Shown here one piece after another: positions 16,064 through 25,037 of a stretch of 51,191 nt of DNA (positions are counted from its first letter, which is position 1; each line of letters begins with the position of its first letter). The position numbers and the translations under genes were made by a program. Source of the DNA: JADJQU01 sp035490315 (GTDB lineage Bacteria > Planctomycetota > UBA1135 > GCA-002686595); assembly GCA_035490315.1 (NCBI GenBank), contig DATHET010000008.1, positions 1 to 51,191 on the forward strand, read 5' to 3'. The notes beneath the pieces were generated by a model. That model ran no database searches and had not been told where the DNA came from. It worked only from the letters and a program-made list of their open reading frames with translations.

Positions 16064-17611
16064 TTGAATTCGATTTCGTCAGGCTACCGCCTCGTCTTCG
16101 CGAGCGCTGGGACCAGCCAGTTTCGTCGCCCGCGCTCACTCGCGTCACGATCGCGGCAAGACGTCGCGCGCAGTCGCAGCTTCCTCGGATGCACGCTCGT
16201 GGCTGTCTCGGCCCTGCTTGGAGGCCTCGTCTGCGCTGGATGTAGCACACCGCCGCGCGCGGACGCGACCGCGCAGCGGTCCATTGCGGATGTAGCCGGG
16301 CTCGCCGCCCCGGTGGAGTTCCGAATGGTCGGACCCGACGGCGGTCCCCTGGATGAGCCCAATGCCGCAGGCGCCTCGCTCACGTTCGCCGACGCGGTTC
16401 GTCGCGCAGTCACGACGGATCCAGGCTTGCAGTCGGCGCTCGCGCGCATCCACGTCGCGATCGCCGACGCGGATCAGTCACGACTGCTTCCCAATCCGGT
16501 GCTCAACGTGGTCTTGCGCGCGGGATCGGGGAAACCGCAGGTGGAAGCATCCTTCGTGCAGCAGTTCGTGCAGGCGCTCCAGCTTCCGCGTCGGTCCAGC
16601 GCAGCCGACAACCGCCTGCGCGAGGTCGCTGCCGAGGCCGTGGTCACCGCGCTCGACGTGATCAACGAAGTGCAGGAGCGCTACGTCGCGGCGCAGGCAT
16701 CCGCCGCGCTCCGGCCCTTGCTGGAGGAGCGACTCGCGCTCGTTCAGAACTTGGTGTCGACCGCGCAGGCACGTCTCGACGTTGGCGAAGGCACGCGCAG
16801 CGATGTCGTCACGCTCGACGCTCAACGTGTCGAGCTGCTCGTATCCATCGATCGAACCTTGCTGGAGGAACGCGCGAATCGCCTGCGCCTCGCCCGCCTC
16901 ATCGGCGAGCCTTCGTCGGGCGCGGGTTGGAAACTCGACGGATGGTCCGCTCCAGCTCTGATCGATCGACCCGAGGCGACCTGGGTCGATGCGGCGCTCG
17001 GTGCCCGACCGGAGATCCAAGCGATCGCGTGGCGCCTCAAGGCGCTCGGCGACGACGAAGCGCTCGTGCGGCTCTTGCCCTGGGAAGGCGCGAGCGCCGG
17101 GCTCGATCTGCAAGTCGACGGCGGGTCGTCCGTCGGGCCGTCGCTTTCCTCGCCACTCCCTGTCTTTGATCGGGGACAAGCCCAGCGAGCCCGCATCACC
17201 GCCGAGCAGCTCGAAGCGCGCCACGAGCTGACGCTCGCGAAGCGAAGCGTGATCGAAGAGGTCCGCACGGCCTACGAGACGCTCGCCGCGAGCCGCGCGA
17301 ACCTCGATCGCATCCGCGACGAGCTGATTCCGCTCCAGGTCCAGCGACGACAACTCGCCGAGGACGCCTACCAAGCCGGTCAAACGGATGTGACACCGCT
17401 CTTCCTCGCCGAGCAAGACCTGCGCATCGGCCAGACGCATGCGATCGAGGTCGAGGCTCAGGCCGCTGTGGCGCTCCTGCGCCTGCAACGGGCCGTCGGT
17501 GGGCCCGGAGTGGCCGCGAAGCTTGCTCGGGTGGAGCCCCGCTCGTCCGACGGAGACGGCGCCCGCCTCGCAGTTGACCGCCCCGAATCCTCTCCCGCTC
17601 GCAAGCCCTGA
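16064..17611 (+). CDS. czcC: Outer-membrane efflux lipoprotein, TolC/CzcC family
   Basis: 515 residues. A long N-terminal n-region ends in a lipobox-like LVCAGC (about residues 55-60), then two TolC-type repeats rich in long helices (LTFADAVRRAVTTDPGLQSA; LEARHELTLAKRSVIEEV; AEDAYQAGQTDVTPLFLAEQ). It forms the outer-membrane channel of the tripartite metal pump with the next two genes. The start is TTG at 16064, preceded by GGAG seven bases upstream; no ATG lies before the lipobox. The adaptor gene begins 12 bases after its stop. Confidence 0.85.
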   Translation: MNSISSGYRLVFASAGTSQFRRPRSLASRSRQDVARSRSFLGCTLVAVSALLGGLVCAGCSTPPRADATAQRSIADVAGLAAPVEFRMVGPDGGPLDEPNAAGASLTFADAVRRAVTTDPGLQSALARIHVAIADADQSRLLPNPVLNVVLRAGSGKPQVEASFVQQFVQALQLPRRSSAADNRLREVAAEAVVTALDVINEVQERYVAAQASAALRPLLEERLALVQNLVSTAQARLDVGEGTRSDVVTLDAQRVELLVSIDRTLLEERANRLRLARLIGEPSSGAGWKLDGWSAPALIDRPEATWVDAALGARPEIQAIAWRLKALGDDEALVRLLPWEGASAGLDLQVDGGSSVGPSLSSPLPVFDRGQAQRARITAEQLEARHELTLAKRSVIEEVRTAYETLAASRANLDRIRDELIPLQVQRRQLAEDAYQAGQTDVTPLFLAEQDLRIGQTHAIEVEAQAAVALLRLQRAVGGPGVAAKLARVEPRSSDGDGARLAVDRPESSPARKP

Positions 17612-17623
17612 TTGGACACCTCC

Positions 17624-19000
17624 ATGCATTACGACTCACACACGCGCAATCCGCATCCCGTTGCAGACCCGTCGTTGCACCTGCGTCGGCTCGACACTGG
17701 CTTGCGAGCAGCGGCTGCGCTGCTGGCTCTTTTCGCTCTGCTGACTGGTTGCGACTCGAAGGGCGAAATTGCGAAAACGAACCGTCCTGCAGATTCCGAT
17801 GGCGGGCACGAGGAGGGCCTGAGCCACGATCACGCGAGCGTGAAGACGCAGGAAGACGAGCACGTCGACGAGGTCGTCCTCGACGCGCATGCAGTCGAGC
17901 GCTACGGCATCAAAGTCGAGGCGGCGCAATTGTGGGTGCTGAGGCCGACGATCACCGCGCCTGCCCGCGTCGGCTTCAACACGGAAACGATGGCCCACGT
18001 CGGCTCGCCACTGCGCGGTCGCGTGGCGGAAGTGAAAGTTCGCCGGGGTGACACGGTGAAGGCTGGTCAGGAGCTGCTCGTCATCGAGAGCCCGGAGCTT
18101 GGCGAGGCTCAGGCCGATTACCTCCAGCGTCGCGTGTCGGTGCAAACGGCCGGTCCAGCCGTGGAACTGTCCAAGGTCGCATGGGAGCGCGCTCTCGGGC
18201 TGTACGAGAAGTCGCAAGGCATCTCGCTCACCGAGGTCCAGCGAAGAGAGGCCGAGTACAAGGCGACTCTCGCAGCACTCAAGGCGGCGGAGTCCGCCAC
18301 CACGGCGTCCGCGAATCGATTGCACATGCTCGGGATGAAAGACGAAGCGATCCAGACACTGGCGACTACAGGCGAAGTCCTGCCACGGTATTCGATTCAC
18401 GCCGCAATCGACGGCATGGTCGTGCAGCGCGAGGTGACGCTCGGCGAGCTGGTCAGCCCCGACCGCGAATACCTGATGGTGCTCGCCGACGAGACGAAGC
18501 TCTGGGTGCTGGCGGATGTGCCGGAAACAAAACTGATGGAGGTCAGGCCCGGTGCAAAGGCCTGGATCAGCGCGGGCTCCGTGAGTCAGGAAGGAGGGAA
18601 ACGATTCGAGGGAACCATTGCTTTCATCTCCCCTCTGGTCGATCCGACGACGCGCACGGCACAGGTGCGCATCGAGGTGCCGGTCACCGAGCTGAGACTT
18701 CGACCGGGCATGTTCGTTCAGGCAGAGATCGTCACGTCCAATCCCGACGATCCAGCCCCGGCAGCGATCGTCGCCGTTCCCGAGGACGCGATTCAGACGG
18801 TCGAGGGCAGTCCGGCAGTCTTCGTCCCTGTCGCGGGAGAGCCCAATGCCTTCCACAAGCGCGCTGTCACGATCGGAAGCGCGATCGGCGGACGCGTCCC
18901 TGTTTTCTCCGGCCTCGTCGAGGGCGAGCTGTTCGTCAGCGCTGGCACGTTCATCCTCAAGGCTGAGCTGGGCAAGGGCGCAGCCAAGCACGAGCACTGA
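17624..19000 (+). CDS. czcB: Periplasmic adaptor (HlyD/CzcB family) of a metal RND pump
   Basis: 458 residues. Signal with lipobox LLTGCDS near residue 40, then a His/Glu/Asp-rich stretch (SHDHASVKTQEDEH) likely to bind divalent metal. The membrane-fusion core follows: lipoyl-like half GRVAEVKVRRGDTVKAGQEL, a helical hairpin (about 130-220), then the second half YSIHAAIDGMVVQREVTLGE and a beta-barrel (VLADETKLWVLADVPE). The second His-containing end is KHEH. ATG at 17624 was preferred to a TTG at 17612. The RND gene starts 21 bases after the stop. Confidence 0.88.
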   Translation: MHYDSHTRNPHPVADPSLHLRRLDTGLRAAAALLALFALLTGCDSKGEIAKTNRPADSDGGHEEGLSHDHASVKTQEDEHVDEVVLDAHAVERYGIKVEAAQLWVLRPTITAPARVGFNTETMAHVGSPLRGRVAEVKVRRGDTVKAGQELLVIESPELGEAQADYLQRRVSVQTAGPAVELSKVAWERALGLYEKSQGISLTEVQRREAEYKATLAALKAAESATTASANRLHMLGMKDEAIQTLATTGEVLPRYSIHAAIDGMVVQREVTLGELVSPDREYLMVLADETKLWVLADVPETKLMEVRPGAKAWISAGSVSQEGGKRFEGTIAFISPLVDPTTRTAQVRIEVPVTELRLRPGMFVQAEIVTSNPDDPAPAAIVAVPEDAIQTVEGSPAVFVPVAGEPNAFHKRAVTIGSAIGGRVPVFSGLVEGELFVSAGTFILKAELGKGAAKHEH

Positions 19001-19021
19001 GTCAGATCGGAGATCATCCAC

Positions 19022-22000
19022 ATGCTCGAATCACTGCTTCACTTCTCGATCAAGAACCGCTGGCTGATCGTCATCTTGATCGCCGTCGCCGCCGCCGTCG
19101 GTGTGTTCCAGCTTCAACGGCTCCCGATCGACGCCGTCCCTGACATCACCAACAACCAGGTCCAGATCAACGCGGTTGCACCTTCGCTTTCTCCTTTCGA
19201 GGTCGAGAAACAGGTGACTTTTCCGATGGAAAATGCGCTCGCGGGCATTCCAGGCCTGGAGCAGACACGCTCGCTCTCACGCAACGGATTCGCGCAGGTC
19301 ACTGCCGTCTTCGAAGACGACGTGGACATCTACTTCGCCCGCCAGCAGGTCGGCGAGCGACTCCGTGAAGCGAGCGGAAGCATTCCACCCGGCGTCGAGA
19401 CCACCATGGGTCCGATCGCGACGGGGCTGGGCGAGGTGTACATGTACACCGTCGAGTACGAGCACGCTCGCGGCAAGGGAGCGACCGTGCAGGACGGGAA
19501 ACCCGGCTGGCAGTCGGACGGCGCGTACCTGAGCCCGGAAGGCAAACGGCTCTCGACCGATGTCGAGCTGGCCGCTTACCTGAGAGAGGTCCAGGACTGG
19601 ATCATCCGGCCCCAGCTCAAGGGCGTGAAAGACGTCGCGGGGGTGGACGCGATCGGCGGGTACGTGAAGCAGTACCACGTGCAACCCGATCCGATGAAGC
19701 TCGTGTCCTACGGCCTCACGTTTGCCGACGTGGTCGAGGCCCTCGAGAAGAACAACGTCTCGACCGGCGCCGGATACGTGGAACACAAGGGCGAGTCGTA
19801 CCTCGTTCGCGCCACGGGGCGCATCCAATCGATCGCGGAGATCGAGACCATCGTGCTCGGCACGCGAAACGGCGTGCCCATCTATGTGCGCGACGTGGTG
19901 CCTCCAGGCGGCGTCGGCATCGGACGCGAGCTTCGCACGGGATCCGCGAGCGAGAATGGCGAGGACGTGGTCGTCGGCACGGCCGTGATGCTCATCGGAG
20001 CCAACAGCCGGACCGTGGCGGCGGCTGTGGATGCGAAGATGACCGAGATCCATCGCTCGCTGCCCGAGGGCATTCGCGCGAAGACGGTTCTCAATCGAAC
20101 CAAGCTCGTCGACGCCACGATCGGGACGGTTCAGAAAAACCTTTTCGAAGGCGCGATCCTGGTCATCGTGATCTTGCTGCTGCTGCTCGGAAACTGGCGC
20201 GCCGCGTTGATCTGTGCTGCTGCAATTCCCATGGCGATGCTGATGACCGCCACGGGAATGGTGCAAGGCAAGGTGAGCGGCAACCTGATGTCGCTGGGCG
20301 CGATCGACTTCGGGCTGATCGTGGATGGAGCCGTCATCATCGTGGAGAACAGTCTGAGGCGGCTTGGTGAGAAGCAGCATCACCTGGGGCGGCTCTTGTC
20401 GCTTCAAGAGCGACTGCAGGAGGTGAGGCTGGCAGCCATCGAAGTTGCGCGACCCTCCGCCTTCGGTCAGGCGATCATCATCACGGTCTACTTTCCGATC
20501 CTCTCGCTTTCCGGGGTCGAGGGGAAAATGTTCCACCCGATGGCGTTGACGGTGATCTTCGCGTTGATCGCGGCGTTCATCCTGTCGCTGACCTTCATCC
20601 CGGCGATGGTGGCGCTGTGCATTCGCGGCCGTGTCACCGAAAAGGACATGTTCCTGATCCGCTGGGCGAAGGCAGTCTACGGACCGATCGTGCGCTGGGC
20701 GGTGAGGCGGCGCTACGCGGTGGTCCTCGGTGCGGTCGCAGCCTTCGGTGGATCCGTTGCGCTCTTCTCGACCCTGGGGCAGGAGTTCGTCCCCACGCTC
20801 GATGAGAAGGACATCGCGATGCATGCGATGCGCATCCCATCCACCGGGATCACCCAGTCCCAATGGATGCAGTACGACGTGGAAAGGATGGTCACCACCA
20901 TCCCGGAAGTCGCGTTCGCGTACTCGAAGACCGGGACGGCGGAGCTGGCGTCCGATCCGATGCCACCCAACGTCTCGGACACGTTCATCATCCTCAAGCC
21001 GGAGAGCGAGTGGCGCAGCGAGGCGGAGATGGACCGGCTGATCGCCGAGAAGACCGCCCTGGCAGGGCCGGCCGATGCACACTCCGAAGAGGAACACGCC
21101 CACGAGGAATCGGAGGGCGAGATCAAGGCCGAGGGGCACAAGGAGAAGCTGCGCAAGCTGATCGAGCTGGCGGTCCAGGCCGCGCCCGGGAACAACTACG
21201 AGTTCACGCAGCCGATCCAGATGCGGTTCAACGAGCTCATTTCCGGCGTGCGCGGCGATGTTGCGGTCAAGGTCTACGGCGACGACTTTGCATCGATGCA
21301 GAAGTCCGCGGCCGAAGTGCTGGCCGTGCTGCAGGAGATCCGCGGCGTCGCAGACGCCAAGGTCGAGCAGACCGAAGGTCTGCCCGTGATGACCGTCGAA
21401 CCCGACCGCGCCGTATTGGCGCGCTACGGGCTGAACCTCTCGGATGTCCAGGACGTGGTCGCGGTTGCGATGGGCGGGCGCGAAGCAGGCCTGGTGTTCG
21501 AGGGCGATCGGCGTTTCGACCTCGTCGTGCGATTGCCCGACTCGCTGCGTGGCAACGTGGACATCCTCGATCGTCTTCCGATCCCCTTGCCGCATGGGGA
21601 AGGACCGGAGTCGACCCAGGACCTTCCGGTGCTCGGAGACGACGGTGGAGCCAACCTCTTTCGCCAGGCCGCGGAGCGCGGATTCGTGCCGCTCGGCACG
21701 GTCGCGAACATCGATGTCGCCGAGGGGATCAATCAGATCAGTCGCGAGAACGGCAAGCGCCGGATCGTCGTGCAGTGCAACGTGCGCGGGCGGGACCTCG
21801 GTTCGTTCGTCAACGAAGCGCAGGCGAAGGTCGCCGCCGTGGTGCTACCGGCCGGGCAGTGGCTCGTCTGGGGCGGGCAGTTCGAGAACCTGGTCGCCGC
21901 GAAGGCGCGGCTCTCGATCGTCGTGCCCGTCTGCTTCCTGATGATCCTCTTGTTGCTGTTCGCGACCTTCAGGAGCTTCAAGTATGCATTGCTCGTGTTC

Positions 22001-22579
22001 GCAGCCGTGCCGCTGGGACTCACCGGCGGAGTGCTCGCACTGTGGCTTCGCGACATGCCGTTCTCGATCTCTGCCGCAGTGGGTTTCATCGCCCTCTCCG
22101 GAGTCGCCGTGCTCAACGGCTTGGTGATGATCATTTTCATCAACCAGTTGCGCGAGAAGGGCGAAAAGTTGGAGGACGCAATCATCCATGGCTCGATCAC
22201 CCGCTTGCGACCGGTCCTGATGACGGCGCTCGTCGCTTCACTCGGCTTCGTGCCGATGGCGATCGCCGTTGGAACGGGTGCCGAGGTGCAGCGCCCGCTC
22301 GCTACGGTGGTCATCGGCGGGTTGATCTCCAGTACGTTGCTGACGTTGATCGTGCTACCGGCCTTGTACCGGATGTTCACCGGGACGCGGGCTGATGGAT
22401 TGCCGACGCCGCGACGGGAAGAATGGGAAACGGACGGTGAGGCGTCGGTTTCTGCGCAGGTCGTGCCGATTCTCGCGAGCCCAGGTGCTTCTGCCATCGA
22501 CGTTCAAGCCGGCCGGAGCGACCGCAATTCAGCGTCGATATCGCCGAAGCCGCCGCCCTCCGAGCGCGGAGAGGGCTGA
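19022..22579 (+). CDS. czcA: Heavy-metal RND efflux pump, CzcA type
   Basis: 1185 residues, slightly longer than usual. Conserved parts include LQRLPIDAVPDITNNQVQIN, the helix-4 signature DFGLIVDGAVIIVEN typical of the Co/Zn/Cd group rather than the Cu/Ag CusA group, and the ending VIGGLISSTLLTLIVLPALY. An extra periplasmic His/Glu insertion (AHSEEEHAHEESEGE, near residue 690) probably binds metal. A long C-terminal tail after the last helix is polar. ATG at 19022 follows GGAG nine bases upstream. It exports periplasmic or cytoplasmic divalent cations with the adaptor and channel encoded upstream. Confidence 0.9.
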   Translation: MLESLLHFSIKNRWLIVILIAVAAAVGVFQLQRLPIDAVPDITNNQVQINAVAPSLSPFEVEKQVTFPMENALAGIPGLEQTRSLSRNGFAQVTAVFEDDVDIYFARQQVGERLREASGSIPPGVETTMGPIATGLGEVYMYTVEYEHARGKGATVQDGKPGWQSDGAYLSPEGKRLSTDVELAAYLREVQDWIIRPQLKGVKDVAGVDAIGGYVKQYHVQPDPMKLVSYGLTFADVVEALEKNNVSTGAGYVEHKGESYLVRATGRIQSIAEIETIVLGTRNGVPIYVRDVVPPGGVGIGRELRTGSASENGEDVVVGTAVMLIGANSRTVAAAVDAKMTEIHRSLPEGIRAKTVLNRTKLVDATIGTVQKNLFEGAILVIVILLLLLGNWRAALICAAAIPMAMLMTATGMVQGKVSGNLMSLGAIDFGLIVDGAVIIVENSLRRLGEKQHHLGRLLSLQERLQEVRLAAIEVARPSAFGQAIIITVYFPILSLSGVEGKMFHPMALTVIFALIAAFILSLTFIPAMVALCIRGRVTEKDMFLIRWAKAVYGPIVRWAVRRRYAVVLGAVAAFGGSVALFSTLGQEFVPTLDEKDIAMHAMRIPSTGITQSQWMQYDVERMVTTIPEVAFAYSKTGTAELASDPMPPNVSDTFIILKPESEWRSEAEMDRLIAEKTALAGPADAHSEEEHAHEESEGEIKAEGHKEKLRKLIELAVQAAPGNNYEFTQPIQMRFNELISGVRGDVAVKVYGDDFASMQKSAAEVLAVLQEIRGVADAKVEQTEGLPVMTVEPDRAVLARYGLNLSDVQDVVAVAMGGREAGLVFEGDRRFDLVVRLPDSLRGNVDILDRLPIPLPHGEGPESTQDLPVLGDDGGANLFRQAAERGFVPLGTVANIDVAEGINQISRENGKRRIVVQCNVRGRDLGSFVNEAQAKVAAVVLPAGQWLVWGGQFENLVAAKARLSIVVPVCFLMILLLLFATFRSFKYALLVFAAVPLGLTGGVLALWLRDMPFSISAAVGFIALSGVAVLNGLVMIIFINQLREKGEKLEDAIIHGSITRLRPVLMTALVASLGFVPMAIAVGTGAEVQRPLATVVIGGLISSTLLTLIVLPALYRMFTGTRADGLPTPRREEWETDGEASVSAQVVPILASPGASAIDVQAGRSDRNSASISPKPPPSERGEG

Positions 22580-22681
22580 TGCACGCCTCTCGAAATCCTT
22601 TCACCCCCAGACGCACCAGCGTGTTGCTGCACTACGCATCTGGTTTCAACCACTACCGCCGTCAGTTCGAGGAACTTTCCC

Positions 22682-22942
22682 ATGAGCCATTCAACCTACA
22701 TTTTCGCCGGTCTCGCTCTGCTTGCCACCACCGCCGCTGTTGCGAGCCAGAATCCGTCCGAGCCGGTCAAGTCCGCGCCTGAGTACTTCGTCACGGCCGA
22801 GGGTGACGCGGCACATCTGTGGGTTCGCGAGGGCGTCACACTGCGTATCGTGGGCCACGGTGTGTGCAAGGACTGTCCGCTCGACAAGGCGGCAGGCGAG
22901 CACAAGGAAGGCGACGGCCACGATCACGACAAGAAGAAGTAG
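22682..22942 (+). CDS. Small secreted Cys/His-rich protein
   Basis: 86 residues. A signal peptide (YIFAGLALLATTAAVASQ) leads a mature part of about 60 residues holding HGVCKDCPLDKAAGEHKE and a His/Asp/Lys end (DGHDHDKKK). Two Cys and several His make a metal-chaperone or periplasmic metal buffer role plausible; no family is recognised. ATG at 22682 is preceded by GAGGAA. It lies between the RND gene and the P-type ATPase on the same strand, about 100 bases after the former and 42 before the latter. Confidence 0.75.
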   Translation: MSHSTYIFAGLALLATTAAVASQNPSEPVKSAPEYFVTAEGDAAHLWVREGVTLRIVGHGVCKDCPLDKAAGEHKEGDGHDHDKKK

Positions 22943-22984
22943 GTCGGATCCGAGATCTGCGCAGCCAATCAAGGACGCGCAACC

Positions 22985-24964
22985 ATGACGAATGCAATGG
23001 CCGAGTCCGGAGTTCCGAAGCCCTCTCCACGCGAGCGGTCTGGTTCTGGCGTATTCCGCGATCGCAAGTTCAGGACATTGCTCCTGTCGGTGATTCTCGT
23101 CGTCGGCCTGGAGATACTGTCTCTCGCGGGATGGAAAATCCCCACCCCATGGGCGCCGATCTTCTTCGCTGCGTTCATCTTGGCGGTCGGCTGGCGAGTG
23201 CTCCAGGAGGGACTGGCCGCGCTGCTGAAGCTGCAATTCAGCAGCATCAACCTGCTGATGCTGATCGCCACGATCGCGGCGTTCTACCTCGGCCAGTACA
23301 CGGAGGCAGCCGTGGTGATCGTCCTGTACACGCTGGGCGAGCGGCTGGAAGCCATCGGGATTACCAACAGCAGGGGCGCCTTGGACGCTTTGGTGCGGAA
23401 GACGCCGAAAACCGCGCGCTTGAAGGCAACGGACGTGGAACAACCGATCGAGACGATCCCGATCGGGACGATCCTCGTCGTCAAGCCCGGTCAGGCGATT
23501 CCACTCGACGGAGTGATCGAGTCAGGCGAAACGTCCATCGACGAAGCCTCGATCACTGGGGAGCCGCTGCCCAAGGACAAGCGCGCGGGCGACAGCGTTT
23601 TCGCCGGCACCCTCAACCGCGAAGGCGCGATCGAACTGCGCACGACGAAGCTGCATCAGGACACGACCTTGAGCAAGATCGTGCGAATCACATTCGAGGC
23701 TCAACAGAGCAAGGCCGGCACGCAGAAGTTCATCGAGCGCTTCTCGCGCATCTACACTCCGACCGTGCTCGCCATCGCAGTGCTCGTCGTCGCGGTGCCC
23801 GTGCTCCTCCTCGGTAGAGCGTTCGAGCCGTGGCTGCTCCAGGGCCTGACCTTGCTGGTCATCGCCTGCCCCTGCGCGCTGGTCATCAGCACTCCGGTGG
23901 CGATCTACGCAGCCATCGGCAATGCTTCCGGCCGGGGTGTGATCATCAAGGGCGGGAAATACCTGGAGTTGCTGGCTCGGCTCGAGGCGCTCGCCCTCGA
24001 CAAGACGCGCACGATCACCACGGGCAAACCTGCGATCAGCGAAGTCATCCCGCTTGGAGCCACGACGCGCCAGGAGCTGCTGGCCTGCTCAGCCGGCGCC
24101 GAGGTGTTCAGCGAGCATCCGCTGGCACAAGCCATCGTCGACCTCGCTCGAGCGGAGGGTCTTGAACTTCACGGCGTCGAGAAATTCCAGAGCGTCATCG
24201 GCAAGGGCCTCACGGCCGAGTGCCTCGTGTGCAAGCACAAGGACATCTTCATCGGAAAAGTAGGTTTCATCCGGGACTTGATGCCGGTCAGCGTGGAGGC
24301 CGCGGCTCACGTGGAACGATTGCAGCACCAAGGGAAGACGGCCATCGTCGTCAGCTTCGGCGAAGGCATTGCAGGTATCTTTGGAGTCGCGGACCCGATC
24401 AAGCCGGAGAGTGCGCGGACAGTGCAGGAGCTGCATCGGCTAGGGATCGAAACGACGATGCTCACGGGGGACAACGAGAAGAACGCGGCCGTGATCGCAG
24501 CCGAGGTGGGGATCGCCACCGTGCACGGCGACTTGCTCCCCGAGGACAAGGTCGTCCAGTTGCAGAAAATGCTGGCGGCTCATGACGGCCGCGTCGGCAT
24601 GGTCGGCGACGGCGTCAACGACGCGCCGGCTCTCGCGCTGGCCAGTGTCGGTATCGCGATGGGTGCCGCCGGGAGCGATACCGCGATCGAAACCGCACCC
24701 GTCGCGCTCATGAACGACAGATTGGATCTGCTCCCTTTCCTGGTCCGTCTCGGCCGTCGCACGCTCACGACGATCCGGGTGAACACGACCTTGGCCATCC
24801 TGGTCAAGGTCGTGTTCGTCGTCTTGGCCGTGCTGGGAATGGCCAATCTCGTTCTGGCGATTGCCGCCGACGTCGGGGTGACGTTGGTAGTCATCCTGAC
24901 CAGCCTGCGAATCATGAAATTCGAAGCGGGGGCAGTTGAGCGGTTCGCTACGACGCGGCCCTGA
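22985..24964 (+). CDS. Heavy-metal P1B-type ATPase with altered phosphorylation motif
   Basis: 659 residues. Typical elements are present: actuator SITGEPLPK (about 189-197), the transmembrane metal motif CPC (295-297), SEHPLAQA, and GDGVNDAPAL, plus a C-terminal helix pair. The phosphorylation loop reads DKTRT (Asp-339 to Thr-343) where the family has DKTGT; the codon at 24008-24010 is CGC. No N-terminal HMA metal-binding domain is present. CPC fits Zn/Cd/Pb or Cu export; the czc neighbours favour Zn/Cd. The Gly-to-Arg change may weaken or abolish activity, or be a sequencing error. AAGGA lies nine bases before the ATG. Confidence 0.88.
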   Translation: MTNAMAESGVPKPSPRERSGSGVFRDRKFRTLLLSVILVVGLEILSLAGWKIPTPWAPIFFAAFILAVGWRVLQEGLAALLKLQFSSINLLMLIATIAAFYLGQYTEAAVVIVLYTLGERLEAIGITNSRGALDALVRKTPKTARLKATDVEQPIETIPIGTILVVKPGQAIPLDGVIESGETSIDEASITGEPLPKDKRAGDSVFAGTLNREGAIELRTTKLHQDTTLSKIVRITFEAQQSKAGTQKFIERFSRIYTPTVLAIAVLVVAVPVLLLGRAFEPWLLQGLTLLVIACPCALVISTPVAIYAAIGNASGRGVIIKGGKYLELLARLEALALDKTRTITTGKPAISEVIPLGATTRQELLACSAGAEVFSEHPLAQAIVDLARAEGLELHGVEKFQSVIGKGLTAECLVCKHKDIFIGKVGFIRDLMPVSVEAAAHVERLQHQGKTAIVVSFGEGIAGIFGVADPIKPESARTVQELHRLGIETTMLTGDNEKNAAVIAAEVGIATVHGDLLPEDKVVQLQKMLAAHDGRVGMVGDGVNDAPALALASVGIAMGAAGSDTAIETAPVALMNDRLDLLPFLVRLGRRTLTTIRVNTTLAILVKVVFVVLAVLGMANLVLAIAADVGVTLVVILTSLRIMKFEAGAVERFATTRP

Positions 24965-24996
24965 TCCACACGACGAAGCTTGAATCACCGAGAGAC

Positions 24997-25018
24997 AGGT
25001 TCACGAGTTACTGAACCT
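24997..25018. terminator. Weak hairpin between convergent genes
   Basis: AGGTTCA and TGAACCT pair with an 8-base loop between the convergent ends of the ATPase (24964) and rhomboid (25038) genes. No T-tract follows, so its terminator role is uncertain. Confidence 0.3.
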
Positions 25019-25037
25019 CATTCCGACTCGAGCTCCC

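Noticed and set aside
15278..25037. Insertion sequence or integrase-borne island
   Set aside because: No transposase, integrase, tRNA site or flanking direct repeat could be found around the metal block; transfer is only suspected from the pump fragment.
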